Source: Hyposmocoma kahamanoa (taxonomy: Eukaryota > Arthropoda > Insecta > Lepidoptera > Cosmopterigidae). Taken from it: DNA of 64,000 bases. Position 1 is the stretch's first letter; each line of letters starts with the position of its first letter. A program made the translations under genes and the position numbers. The stretch lies in NCBI RefSeq assembly GCF_003589595.1, contig NW_020653718.1:4077679-4141678 (forward strand), written 5' to 3'. Positions 42,262 to 57,200 of this stretch are shown here, in pieces. The notes beneath the pieces were generated by a model that was not told the origin of the DNA, searched no databases, and saw only the letters and a program-made list of their open reading frames with translations.

Positions 42262-45200
42262 TTACATTCGGTCTAAGGTGGAGAGTTGATGGAACGAGTC
42301 CGTCAACTCGTGCGGACGTGAGTTAGGGTAGTTCAGCAGACCGGACAACTCTTCAGAGTTCAATTGTATTTGCGCCAACTCTGCACCTTGGTTCAGGAGA
42401 TTAGTCAGCGAGGCGCTGTTGGTTTCCATGTCTTGGACCTGGTGGAAAAATTACAATGTTACAAACCTTTGTTTTTTCATACAACTTTCTTATAATTTGT
42501 GCATTTGTTCTTAAACATTATCAAATTTCAGAATTATATGTATTTTTAGTACAGGTGCCTGCATGCGTGTGCGCGGGTGTTTGTTAATTGTTGAAAAGGT
42601 AGCGAGGGCAAAGTATACCATGCTTCTGGTGTCATGACTCTCCAGAACTCGTGTCCAAGATTTCTCTTAGAGACCCTTAGGTTTAATTCACTTTTGTGCG
42701 TACCTATGGCCTCTTCGAATTTTCGGCGGAATGTAAATCTGTTACGTGCGCGTAATAGCATCAATGTATTGTCCAAGCAGGTTGATATTGACCATTTTAA
42801 CACTAGTGTTGCATCGGTGACGCGTATTATTAGTGGTTTGTTTTTTGGCGAGTGGTAATTAGTGTAAAAAGTGTTGCGAAAATGTATGTAGTATAGTTAG
42901 TAATTATATAGTATAATTGAATGCTCATAACTTAATGTGTGTCTGTCGGTGAGGACCTATAATTGGTTTTCCGTTATTATTTAAGTTTTTACTCTGTAAG
43001 ATAGCCGATGGTCTTCCAATAAGTTGAAATAAAATTAAAAAACTTACCCACGGCCCTCTCCTTTTGTTGTGACGTAAATACTAACCGCGAAGTATGAAAA
43101 CAAAAAAAAAACAAGTATGGCAAGGATGAAATTGACAGAGATGATCTCACCTGAGGTAAAGGCTGTTGCATCATGTGAGGAGACACATTCCCCAAATTCG
43201 GGGAGACGTGTCCCACGGTGGGCGATACGTGCCCCATGCCGCAGCGCGCGTCCATCTGCGGGCCCAGCATCGGCGGCAGCCCCTGCAGCGGCGTCAGTGT
43301 CGGGCCCGGAGACAACACTTGCCCTTGCGGGGACATCACCTGTCCCTGCGGGGACAGTACCTGACCCTGCGGGGACAGTACCTGACCCTGCGGGGACAGT
43401 ACCTGACCCTGTGGGGACAGCACTTGCTCGTGCGGCGACATCACCCGCACGTGCTGGGGAGACATGGCTTGCTGCGGGGACATTACCTGAATCGTATCAA
43501 TTTGTTGTTATCACTTGCTTCATGTAATCACATAAACATTTCGTTATTTATTATTTATTTATAATTATAGCAAAATTTACTTCCCACTACTTCACTTTTA
43601 CTTTTTTTGGCACACCGCGGTTACCACGTGGTTACGGTGAGGCAAATTGAATTTTACTATTGGAACACATAAGAAACTATTCTTATGTGTTAAAAAATAA
43701 CAGTTTTAAGATTTTATCATTTAATTAACATTAACATACATAATCATATATTCTAATATATATATTTTGCAATGAAATTCACAAGAGCGTGACGTCCATT
43801 TAACGCTGGATATCAAGTTGCACGAACAACGTGAATGTTCTCTAACTCGATTACTTTCTAAGCTGTACAAAGAAAAGACACTTGTGGTACTAAGTCCCGG
43901 AAAGTTTGTGTGAAAATATGCGAGGGTTAAATGAAGAGGTCTCGTACCTGCGCCTGCGGGGAGAGCATGCCCGGCGAGTGCGCCATCGCCGGCGGCGACA
44001 CGGCCGCGTAGGCGGGGCTCGGCCACGCCAGCTCGGGCCCGAACTGGTAGCCCAGGCCGCTGGGCCCCGGCACGTTCATGGCCTCCTGCACCCAGCGCTG
44101 CAAGCCCATGCCCGATTACTCGAACGAACATTTCGCGCTACTTTCTGACAGTACTTCATTCTATTATAATTTATACTTCCGCGCTACTATATTCGACTTT
44201 ATCTCTATGATTTTAGAGATTATTCAACAGTTCACATAACAGTCTGGAACTGAATCAATGAGTCTATTAATCATTCATCCTAATTGCTTCATGGCGTAGT
44301 GTCCATAACATGGTAATTTTATTAGTTTAATCTGTTTTTCGGTATGTTGTGATTATTTATGAGTACACTAGGTAATATTAAAATATTAGGGGTTAAAGTA
44401 TGAAATTGCCGTTTTATTGCAATAGGTTCTTTGAATTTTCATAGAATCTTCATGGTTTGAGGTTTTCGAATGAAACTTTTTTCAAATGGTTTCTGTGATT
44501 TTTTTTTTTTTTAAATTTGAAACATTTGGATATCGACTTTCAATTGTTTTTGTTATTCAATTTAGACAAGAAAGATGGATACTGCGAAAATTCGAGTGAT
44601 TTTTGAATACGAGTTCCGACGCGGAACTAACGCGGCAGAAACAGCCCGCAATATCAATGCTGCGTTTGGAGAGGGGTCTACTAATGAACGCACCGTGCGA
44701 TTTTGGTTTAAACGCTTTCGTGATGGAAATTTCGACTTAAAGAACGAGTCACGAGGAAGACCGCCCACACAGGTGAATAACGATGAATTAAGAGAGATAG
44801 TGGAAGCCGATCCTAGTCAAACTACCCAGGAATTAGCGGCATGGTTTAACGTTACCTTACCCACAATATTGACTCACTTGCGTCAAATCAATAAAATAAA
44901 AAAATACGAAAAATGGGTGCCTCATGATTTGACTGATCTGCAGAAAGAAACGCGTGTTGAAACTTGTGTTGTCTTGTTGAACCGGTACAGAAATGAAGGA
45001 ATATTGGATCGAATTGTAACATGTGATGAAAAGTGGATTCTTTATGATAACCGGAAAAGAAAAATGCAATGGCTGACCCCAGGTCAAATGCCACAACAGT
45101 GTCCTAAAGCAAAACTTACCAATAAAAAGGTAATGGTAACTGTTTGGTGGTCTCAGCACGGTGTTATTCACTATAGTTTTCTCCGATCTGGTCAAGCAAT

Positions 45201-48200
45201 AACGGCAGATGTCTATTGTGCCGAACTCCGAACCATGTTGACAAAACTAGCAGTAAAACAGCCCCGACTCATGAATCGATCTTCACCATTATTGCTCCAC
45301 GACAACGCGAGACCTCACACAGCACGAGAAACCATTTTGACCCTTCAGGAACTGCAGTTAGAAACCATTCGTCATCCTCCGTATTCACCAAACCTTGCTC
45401 CAACGAACTACCATTTTTTTCGTGATTTGGACAATTATCTACGTGACAAGAAGTTTTCTTCCCAGGAGGCAGTACAAAATGCTTTCACACAGTTTGTGCA
45501 GTCTAGATCGTCGGAGTTCTATCGCAAAGGCATTAATAACCTTCCCATTAGATGGCACCAATGTATAGATAATAATGGCAACTATTTTGATTAAATAAAT
45601 TTGTTAAAAATTTAAAAAATAAACAATTTAGATTTTCAGTACAAATCGGCAATTTCATACTTTAACCCCTATTATTAATGAATAATAAATTAATAATTTA
45701 GAATGCTCATAAGTTTTTTGTTATGTATTTTTGTTTTATAGGTGTTATTTTTCTTAGAAAGAAATTTTAGAGTCCTAAGTGTGTTTTATCAATGATGCAT
45801 TCCACTTTATACACATTACTCATGAGCAGGAAAGAATAAAAGTTAATTGTATAACTTGACACTTTTAAATGTCGCGCCATATAAAAATATCGTGGGCGAC
45901 GAGTGACCCGCTAAAAGATCGAACATATTTATGATCGAATCATTTGACCCGGGTTATCAAAAATGATCGACCGACACAGGTCTAATACATACACACTAAA
46001 ATTTATAGGAAAAATGTATAACATCGCATAAATATATTCGTCGAAGGCCCGCCATGGGGTACCGTGTCCCGGCGGAGGCTTCTCCGTAATTCAATGTTCT
46101 TTGTCCAAGGCATTATACAGTAAACGAATCGCATCACGGTACTGTTTTGGGCACAACAAAGAAGAAAAGGAGACCTTTTTTCAAGTGTACCATTGGGTTA
46201 GAAGATTTTGTTTAGGAATTCATTAATATTATAACATTTTTTAAACATTTTATGATTTATATAGTTTTTTTAGTGTCCGTCAGGATGGCTGGACCGAACC
46301 AGATATACAAAATAAACTGTGCTCATTATTTACTACCCATTTTCATGTAGGTTAATGCCAATTTTCTACTATTTAGTACCTTTATTGGCATATTTTCTAC
46401 CTTTTTCATACCATATTCTAAGCGCCTGCAAAAGCGTATTGTTAGCAATTACACGGAAAGGATAAACTGTCTTTTTAGAAGATACCTTTTGCAAAGGCGT
46501 TTTATTATCTTTTTAAAATAACTTTATATAGAAGCTTCCTAAAATAGTGAAAAAACGTATGTTTAGGTAGAAATTAGGTAGTAAATAGTCATATAAAAAA
46601 AGTAAATTATATACTGCTAGAACCATGAAAAACGTAAAGTGGTCCAGCCAACCTGACGTCAGAATGGCTGGCCACTTTATTTGTTTCATATTTCCTTTAG
46701 CGCAAAGGTACAAAATAAGTCAATAAAGGTACTCAATACTAGAAAATAGGTACTCAATAATGAGCACAGTTTGATTTGCTTTACTCGTTTGGTCCAGCCA
46801 TCCTGTCGGACACGTTTTTTAATAGATCAGGCAATATGTTATAGATTTTGGTGGCCATAACGTGTGGCAGATTTAATCTAGATCTGGGTGGAATTGATCT
46901 GTTTTTATGACGCAGTACGTATTCTAATTGAATATCTTAGCAGCGTTTAAAGAAACCTTGGTTTCTACAAATCTCAAAGACAAAGCGTAAATATATTGGG
47001 AATAGCTTTGGTTAGAAAAGCTTATTATTTGGACTCAGTTTTTCCACACTGTACTATGCTATACACGGAGGTTGGCGTCTTCAAGCCTTTCTCAGGCGCT
47101 GTGGAGGCGGAGCTATACTAGTAAGAAGTTGTCTTACCTGAATTTGATAGGAATTATCCGGAACCTGCTCTATAGGCGGGAATACGTGATGTGGACTCGT
47201 CATGTGCATCGGCGACTTATCTGCTGAAACCGCAAAGAGTCATATGATATTAAATTGGAATACTACATAAAGAACGATGCTCTTGCAATATTAATAGGAA
47301 ACAATGTACATACATGGGGTGAACGAAGAGAAAGGCAGATATCATAACTTAGCGGGTTAAGAAGCTAACAATTATTTATTTAACCCCAAACTTTTTTAAG
47401 GATATACCAGACTCGGCTCAGGACGTTACTAGATATCTTCAAAAACTAACACGATGATGAACCTTTATAAATAACTTGTTAATAAAATTGAGCGTTTCAA
47501 CAAACAAGTTGTGACATCTAGTGGGGACACGCGGTACTAAACTGCTCGAAAAGGTTAAGGGCGCGTTCCCATTATGTCGTAACATTTTATTTATCGTTGG
47601 ATGACTGTCGCGTCTAGCCTATTCCCATATCACGACTATCTGTCGTGACTGTGTCGTAGACATTTATTTTATCGTTGGAACGATCGTCGTGTCTAGTTGT
47701 TACCACTAGATCGTGACAACAAGTTATCGGTTCACGGCAGCCACCTTGTTGTTTGCACGACAGAATCGTTTGAAATTGCGATTATTTGTCGTCACACTTT
47801 TTATCGTTACGTTTTATTTATCGTCGGACGCCTATCGTTCTAGCTCTTCCTATTGTCACGACGATCTGTCGTCGTAATGATAAAAAAGTCGTGAACGACA
47901 GTTAATCGTGTTGTTCTATGTGTGACAACTTCATTTAAATATGATTATACATGCCACGGCACTTTAAACTGCTCGACGATCCAGTCGTCACGACATAATG
48001 GGAATGCGCCCTAAGATCCACAGTCACCACTACTGTTGGCAAATTTTCCGAATAGTTTCGAATAGCGTTAATTTTTGGAACATTTCCCGAAAAATGGAAA
48101 AATATAATTTAGAAAGGTCCATACTATTCTTCTACGTTTAGAAATATCTTTTAAAGTTTTATTTAGCGTTAACTAAAAAATAAACTTCTTTATAGTTATA

Positions 48201-51200
48201 AGCCACGAGAAAAACGAGATAAAAAAACCTTTTTACTGGCTCTATCGTTTCTGTTCAATAACTTCTAACTTTTGACTCTTCAATAAAACTTTACGGATCA
48301 CTCACCGCTTGGTTCCGATTTGATCGGCTTCCGCTCCTGGCCCCATTGAGACCCTGAAACATTGAACAATATGAATATATGCCTCGTAAATCAAATTATC
48401 GGCAAATAGAAAACACAATACACACTAAAAGCTTATAATGTGTAGGAAACTTAGCAACTGGGTTCTCATTCTAATAATTAGACAAATAGAAATAGAGCCC
48501 TTTTCTAGTTTCATGCCGTGACAAGTTACTAATCGAAAAGTAGTCGTTTAACAACTTTCAATATCATGGCACCTACTCAAGAAAAGGACTCGATTATTTT
48601 TACACACAAAAAAAAGGTTAAATTTGACATGCAAAAAAGAAAAAATAACAAAAACAGAATCGCCTATTTGTAAAAATAATTTCAAAATATGAACGTAGTC
48701 ATTCATGCACTTAAACGCCAATTTTGGTAATTTACAGCTATAATAATATGCATATGTCGCACCCTCTCTTCACAAAGAGCCGTATCTTACATTTTTGACG
48801 TACCTTATAAACAGTATATAGAATACTCCTATTTAAGTTTAAAAAAAAAATCTCGATAGAGGAATCTACGAACAGCTCATAATGTGGCTAAATGGAAATA
48901 AAGTTGTGAAATATTGTCTTAATGTTAGTTACGGCGGTTGATCAGGAAAGGGGCGACGTGTTTGAAAAATAAAGAGAAACAAGCTTGGAAAATTATGATA
49001 TAACCGGTGTTAACAAAAATATAAAAAATAAATACACAACCATGCCACAATCTCAGTATTCGTACCTTTTACACAATTTCGAAGATTAAGGGTAACGCTA
49101 TGCTTGTGTGATAAGAATAAAAAAACATTTTTTTTTTAAATTATTATCGTATTCGTATATAATTTCTGCATACTCAAGCTTTGCTTTCCCGGACATTTAG
49201 AAAGTATAAAAATGTAAAAATCTACTGGCTTGAGTTTTCAAGCTAGTTGCAGAAAAATATACACAAAAATGTTTCTTTTCTGCAGCTCACTTTTACAAAA
49301 AAGGAAGCATTCTTATACTAAATAGTATTTTTACACTATATTTGATAATAGCATAATGTTTTCTAAAGTTACATTATGTTTATAAAATTTTAAGTTTTTC
49401 GTAAAGTTTTCATTATAAAGATATGTTTTAATTCTGTTAACTTGTCAATGTTGTACATTAATGCAAATGTGATGCAGAAAACGTAATAATATGTGATAAC
49501 CTTTACCCACTTTTAACCATAGTTTAAAAAATTAACCATATTGCTTTGCACTGTGCCAATCACTAAATAGATTTTATGACGATACTTAAGGCAGTTTCAC
49601 ACGGCCCGTGTTTTCGAGGTTCAAAGGGCCGCTCGAACGTTCATTTGAATGATTAGTATGGATCGGTAAAGCGAATTGCGTAGTACATTCAATTCAACAA
49701 AATCTTGATAACTTATCTCGACCTGTTCTTGTTGAATGATAACACCCAGAAGCGGTGTCTTTTCTTCTTATTTTTGTTAAGTAAGTTGTATCCACTGAAC
49801 AATACAAAGTGGTTGCAGAAACAGCTATGCGTTCTTCACATGACATTTCCGAATGGCAGCTCAAACCAGATTAGAGCTCTCGACACACTCCAGAATACGA
49901 CTCGCCCATTTAATTAATCGGGGCGAAGCGGAGCGGCCTCTGAAAAACGGGCCATGGGAAGCCAGCATAATACTTATAAAGTAGGTTTTTTTTTATCAAT
50001 TATGTCAATTGGACAACGATAATTTATTCTTATTGTAATTTCAAAATGCTCTTTCTCTTCACCAACTGCTGTAACTAACAATATGCGAATTGCTCCGGGC
50101 GACGAATTTTCGGTTTCCATCTTAAACAGTTAGTAGGTATATGACGATTAATGGAAAATGTTCGCTTCTGAAAGCTGTAACATCGTATCGTCGTTACGAC
50201 AAAAAATATCAGATATGGCAGCTGGTGATGAGAAGAGTAACATTGTATTATACGCAGATTCGCCGGATTTACCTCTTAAAGTCGATTGAGGAAAATAAAA
50301 AGGCCTTGAATACGCGCACACATACTTATATGGTTATATTAACTTAATAATATTATTCTTATTGACACGAGAGGTCAAACAACTTTTAATCTTATTTTAA
50401 AGCGTTCGCTATACGTTATGTATTGTGTGATATAATTATTACTCACTATTTCACGGACCTCTAATTAATTTCACATAAAAAGATGAACACAACAAAGTTA
50501 TCGATTGTCTTAAATAATTGAAAACGGTAATGCTGCTTATTCTAATAAAGAAATGGTACCCACCATTTAAAGCGCAAAGTAGAAAAACAAAAAAGTATGC
50601 GCCTACACTGGTGGCAGACAGGTGTGACATACTGCATGTAATTAAATGTGTAAATAACTATATAAGTAACTTTTGCAATTTTTAGTGACTGAACTCGTCG
50701 GTTATCCTAAACAAGAAAAAATTCAAGATTTCGAATAAAAACAAGGGGCACCTGTAAGGCAAAAAAATATTAGGTGCACCCTTTCTTATTAAGACGTCAG
50801 AATACTCCAAAATAACGACGAAACTTAAAAGGAGAACTGTTTACTGGAAGTGTTAATATGTTTTTTAAGGTTCAGTGTACCTTCTTCAAATCTACAGTGT
50901 TTATAGACTCAACCAACAGCGTCAAATATCTGCCAATACGTATGGTTAAGCGAGCATCACACTTGGCGGTCACAAAAAGAACTAAAATGTGTCATAGACA
51001 AAAGAGGAGGTACTGGTCCACCAATAAATAATGTACGTACTAAAAGGTAGGAAACTACAAGAGAGCTTGGTTCTCTTCAAACACACATATTCATACAATC
51101 AAGTATTCGAAGTAAATACGGACGACACATATAAATATGTTTATACATATAGGTGTAATAAAAACATCTAATCATATTAATAAATTGAATCTAGTTATTG

Positions 51201-54200
51201 TAGTTGTGATAACAAGAAACAAAGCGCAAGTAAAGTTGGTTCCACATACAAATTTCCTATACGACTGGACGCGTTTTGTATGAGGAAGCAAAGGTTTCAG
51301 TACACCCTGTATATGACGGGTTTTGTACTCATTTAAACAAACTTAAACTATAGAGCAGTGCTATGATCATACATAGCGACTTTCCTAGTTTGGTGCGTAC
51401 TTATTAAGTCTCATAAACAGTAATGGACTTAACTTACAATATTGACAAAAAGTTAGTGAAGAAAAATGCATCAAGTACATAGAGACATTCGTGAGGTCTG
51501 CAGATTCGTTCCGTAGCTCGGTTGGGAGACCGGTAGCCCCGGTCTGACAAACAGTCACTGGTTCGATTGACTAATATTTGGCGATTGCCGCTAATTCTGT
51601 GCCATCTCAACGTGTTTTCTCAATGACTAGACTAAATGAATGTCGTTAACGACTGAAGCCCAAAAAAGCTGTCAAAATTATTTTTTTTTTGTTTTTGTAA
51701 TTTTAAAACGATTTTTGGAGATCAATTCAAAAGGATACGATCCAATCTATGGATCGAATCAGAGGAATATAATCCATTACAATTGAAAAATCCGATTTAA
51801 AGCAAAAAATTGGTCTTCCCGAGTTCGATTTTTATATTAGTAATAGCGTAAAATTCACGTCAAAATTGTAACTCAAGTGCAATCCTGACAAAGGAGACTT
51901 TACAATACATCGTTTATAGGTATCGATTTTACTTATACACAATAGAATACCTATTCATTTTGGTGAATAACTAAGTAGCTTATGCAACTAGGCAATTCCA
52001 TTAGTCTAAAGCTAAATACATCAACAATTTATTTGATATATTTCACGAGTATTCACTATTTACTTTAGTAAGTGCTAATCTTTTGCTGTAGGCTTGTACG
52101 TACGTGATGAATAATTATCTAACTAGTTAGATAAAAAACGAATGACTTACAATAAATAATTACAACTAATAAATACAAAAACGAAGACAAAAACGCCACA
52201 AGCCATTACAATATAAACATACGTAAAACCTCTCTGTTTAAATAATAATAAATAATTAAATAATACTTTTCTATTTTTATTATTAAGAAAAATTAAATAA
52301 GTTGCAATATAGAGTTAGTAACACTGTCACCAAAATTTATAAATCATACCTATTAAGTAACAAATGTTAAAGCAAAAGGGCACCTTCTGTTAAGTGATAA
52401 AATTTAAATACATAACTATTACTTGTGTTGTTAATGTTATATGGTAAACAAATTTAAACTACGACTGTAGACCATATTTGAGAATTATTCATTCAAATGT
52501 ATTTTATTGTAGGCTTACACTTTCTGAGTAAGTAAACTTCACACAGGCCCTTGTTTATAAATACCAAGTACAGGATCGATATTAAGATCCCACAGTACAA
52601 ATATTTCTTTAATATCTTCCGAATTTCCTTGTCTAGTACTTCATTATTATTTTGTGTTTCGATTTCCATGTGAACTATAGCCACAGCTTTATAGCTGTAA
52701 AACTTTCAAAAACAATTTAATAATAAAGACTAGTAATAACTCTATTGTTGTCCATGTTATTTGTGAAATGCTAACAACCTCACAGGATCATTATTACTAA
52801 TATCATAAACAACAATTTGTGTTCCTTGTGCTTTAAATAATTCATCGGATTTTACTTTTGTACGAAAATTAAAACATTATATAGACCGCTCTAAACTCCA
52901 CGCCGCTAGGATGCAAAATGCAGGAGTGGTGCGGGGGTCGTTCGTGCAAGACGCTTGCTCGTGTGCACGTACTACCAAATACAGACCTAAAAAGCATCAA
53001 ATAGCACAACAAAAACTTAATATTTTGTTTTATAAAAAGTTACGGAACAAAAATTGTTGTTCATAATGTTAGTAATATAGTCCTGCGAGGTCGTTATATA
53101 ATTTTTTTTTTTTCAAAATGGAGAAAAATGACAGTTCATTGCGTGTTGCCCGCATGCAAGCAGCTAGTGATTGAAGACAATAAATATTATGCAGACTGAA
53201 TGTTGTTTAGGCTTATGAAATAAATAGTCAAACTTGTTTTTTTTTTTTTTTTGTCTTGTTTTGTTTTATTTATTTATCACCGGCCCATATTCGTCCAACT
53301 GCTACGTGCTGCACAATCTATCGATAAAATTGTCGACAGCAAGTACATGACTATTTAACATTTTACGAAAACTGGCAACCCTACCCAATTTCTATCTATA
53401 AAAAAAATAGTATTTTACAAAAAACCCTGTGTAATTCCAAGTCAATTGAATGCGTCCGGCGTGCAGCAAGTGCAAAGGGTTACTGATAGAAATCCGAGTT
53501 CCAACAAAAACCGAAACACGAATATTACCGAGAAATGTAAAAAAAATATTTTCACTATAAAACAAAAACAACGCACTGAATAACAGTCGAGACAGACCTG
53601 ATATGGCGTTCTGAACGTTCCTCATATTTGATTCGAACTTATAGGCACACCAACAGATTACACAAAACCACACAACTTTTACCGTAAGGACTACCTAGCA
53701 ATAAGTAAATTTCTCAGGCCATTCATTTTCCGTTTCGAACTTCATGTCTTGACTGTATCTCGTATCGATATCTTTCTAACATTGAGTGATATTTTTATAT
53801 AATTTAGGAAGACAAACGACGATTAATCGACTGCGAACTGGCAACCGGTACTATCTCAATTTTGACAACAACACAGGATGAAGATAAAATCATTTATATA
53901 GCATTTGGTTTATTAAATAAAAATACGTAGTGTACATTAATACGTGTGTAATATATATATTTTAAAAATACGTCATCTTATATAATAAACCAGATGCTAC
54001 ATAAATGACGCATACAATTTATTTCTTCACCTGTAAAATTGTCAAAATTGAGATAGTACCGATTTCCAGTTCACATTCGTAATAGAGAATGTATGCGTTT
54101 AAAAGCTGAGTGGGAATGAGAACGTACATCTTACTTAATGTCAGATATTGCATTTATGTCTATCTTATTAAGATGTACGCATCATGTACGCGTTTTTCTG

Positions 54201-57200
54201 AGGCACCATCTCATCCTTTTAATTAGCACAAGATTCTGCTAATTTTTTTTTGTTATAATGTGCTTATGAATAAATTATAAATATATTTTGGTTGAATAAT
54301 GAGAAACGTATTATTATGAATAAATTATAATAAATTTATTCATTGAGCAACGGGACGAAATATGTCTTTTGATCGATAGCACATGAATCTTTAAGTATGA
54401 TGATGACAGATGGTTTTAATTTTAATGTATTTTTTACAGCCTCTGTGGCGGAACGGTCACCGTCCTGGTTTGACGCGCAAAGGTCCCGGGTTCGACACCC
54501 GGGCCGGGAAAAAACGTTTGTATGGCCTACATTCATTTATCTTGCGACTTCGGGTGTAATTTGTGTGTCAATGGCATCCGCGACACAGGACTTTCCTATT
54601 GAGGGGCCTTTCTTGGTAAAAGATGTTTTGTTTTATTTATTGAAGTTGCCCTTAACATAACGATCCGTAACGTTTAAATAAATAAATAATACTGTTACAA
54701 TAGTTATAATGTATATCAATGACCTGGTCACAACTATGGAATTCCATGTGTCTAATAGTAACGAAATTACCTTCTGGGCACTACCCGGAACACTACCGAC
54801 AAACTAATCGAATACGGTCCTTGCCGGACGCTGTGTTCAGTAATCTGTGGCGCTGTGTTGATCAGTGGGATATCGATTGTAAGTTTGATACGTAAGCGTA
54901 CGTGCCTAGATAGCAACCTTAATCTGAATAATGAAAAGAAATAGTAAACCCAATTCCTGGTATATTATGAGCAAGAGCGAAGAAGACGCGCGTTTCACGT
55001 CCGCGATCCCAGCACANNNNNNNNNNAAATCCAAATTTTTGAATGAATAATTCGTGCACATGGTAACAATATAAGACAAGAAGTAACAACTTACTTTCTT
55101 GGTCAATGGTACGCAAGAGCGCCGAATTAAGCATCTTTCTCCGCTTCGTATCTATAACATATTAATTTCACATTAGACAAATGTTTCATTTATGAAGTTG
55201 ATGACAAAAAAACAGTAAAAATCAAAAGATCGTTTGTTCCTGAAAAAAATTGTTATAAAAAGTTATTAAAATTTGGCATTAAGGGCGGAGCTTTGTTACT
55301 TTTTAAGTCTTTGGTTTGCCATTTTAGACTAGACTTATAGACTAGATTTTAAGATTCGAAAATACTTTGGTGTGTTGAGTTTAGCGCCGATTAAGAGTCG
55401 ATACTATCTCAGCTCAAATTCAAATGTTTCCCGCACTAATACGGTTCATTTTGCTAAGGTCGAGCGGCAGGGGCACTGGCTTTATTTGAAATTTTTTTTT
55501 TACAAACGAAATTTAAGTTATTTGAAAAATGTATATCGTATACATTGACTTACAAATAAATGGACGAAGGGTCTAATACCAAAACAACGAAAAAAATATC
55601 CCAAGTCAACCTATTTAAACGTAGTGACATGTAAAGGAATATGAAAAAGCTAAAACGTTGAATTCAAATTGTAATGTCATCGCAGTACTGTCTAATTTAG
55701 CTTGCTTCGCTGTCAGTCGAACAAACGAAGACTAAAGCATGAATGACGCTCTGTATACGATTTTAACGCCCTATAAGTTCGGACACTTTTTAGCGCGGAC
55801 CCGACGTCCATATAATTGTAAGTCAATGATCGTATAGTATAGATGTTCTATTTAGTTAAGTTGATATAAAAAGGCATTGGTTTGAGTACAGCTGTTTTCT
55901 TGTAAAATTTCGAGGAAAGTTTGTGATTTGTTGAAGTTGAATCGTGTTTTCACACCGTATCTACATTAGTCAGAGTATATCGTCAATTTTACTATACTAC
56001 TAAAAGGTTTGATTTAACAGTTTCACTTTTATGCGGAATCAAGTAAAGCCATTTGAGGTTGTACAGACTCTTAAGTCGTAAGCGTTGGTAAAAACAGCAG
56101 TTTCTGTATGGGAATCTCGATTTAGCTCAAATATTGGGGGTAATTCGGAGACCGCTAATTTGCAGACCAAGATTTATTGATTTTGGAATTTGCTGCCATC
56201 TACAGGCGAGTAATAGCAACTCGTCTCATCGAATTCCGACGCGGTGGCGTGCGGCGCCACCGCCATGTATAGAGCGTAATGTTCCGCTTCCGTCAAGTCT
56301 AGGTCATCCTGCAGTTTCTTAAAAGCTGAAGCGTCCAATGCCAGGACACTTTCAGCTACAAGGATGGTACCGCCATCGGTCGGTGGCATCGGAGCCAGAC
56401 TCGCCGGTCGCTTCAAAGACGTCTGAGAAGTCGACTTTTCGTTCTCATCACCGTGTAACGATATATGAGTGACGCTGTCCGCGTAGCTAAGCCCCGTAGT
56501 GGACGCATTGTCCTTTAACGAAGTATGAGATACCGACGACTTGAACTTTGATGGGCGTTGTCCCGATACGCTGCTAACGGAACGAAACACGGGTTTGCTC
56601 TTCGTCTCTTTCTTTCCTTCGGATTTTACACTCGGGGCTGGGGACTTTTCTCTCTTTCTAAACAAACGGGAAAAGAAGGAACGTTTCTTTACAGGGGGTA
56701 ACGCAGGTTCGCTCCTAGCTACCGATAATTCAGTACGATCGCGGTTAACAACCTCGGGGATTCGGGTTATAGGAATCTGGCGACCGGGTTTGAGGATGCT
56801 ATCGACAGAAGTTTGACTAGTTTTGAACGGCTCAGTAGCTTTACGGACCCTTTTAGGCGGCAAGGGGGGGGCTTTCTCGTCATCGTCGATCTGTTTCAGA
56901 GACGTAAACTCTATAATGGGACCTCGGTACGTCTGGACTTGAACGTCCTCGTACGGCTCCGGTTCGGAAATTTGTATCGGGTTCTTAAAAGCGAGTTGCA
57001 GACTAGTGTACGTTCCCGCGTCGTTAAAGTCGTCAGGGTCCATGTCGACGTCGTCGTTAAGGGTCGACACGTTCTCTAGGCGCGTACGGTTTTCGGAATA
57101 GATTTCGTCCAGCTCGGCGACCTGGTCCAAAAGGTCGTTGAGACTCTTTTCGTTCGAGGCGACCACGTCGGCCGGCTCGGCCTCGTCGATGATTTCGACG

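Noticed and set aside
43117..43564. Plus-strand frames of 132-136 codons
   Set aside because: Antisense shadows of the dorsal SPQGQVL repeat exon.
50040..50125. Minus-strand frame METENSSPGAIRILL..., about 48 codons
   Set aside because: It lies beside a repeat-like segment and has no splice site, poly(A) signal or recognised family; too little to call.
53392..53673. Hydrophobic minus-strand frame of 93 codons
   Set aside because: No ATG start in a good place, low-complexity Phe/Leu content typical of AT-rich introns, no splice support.
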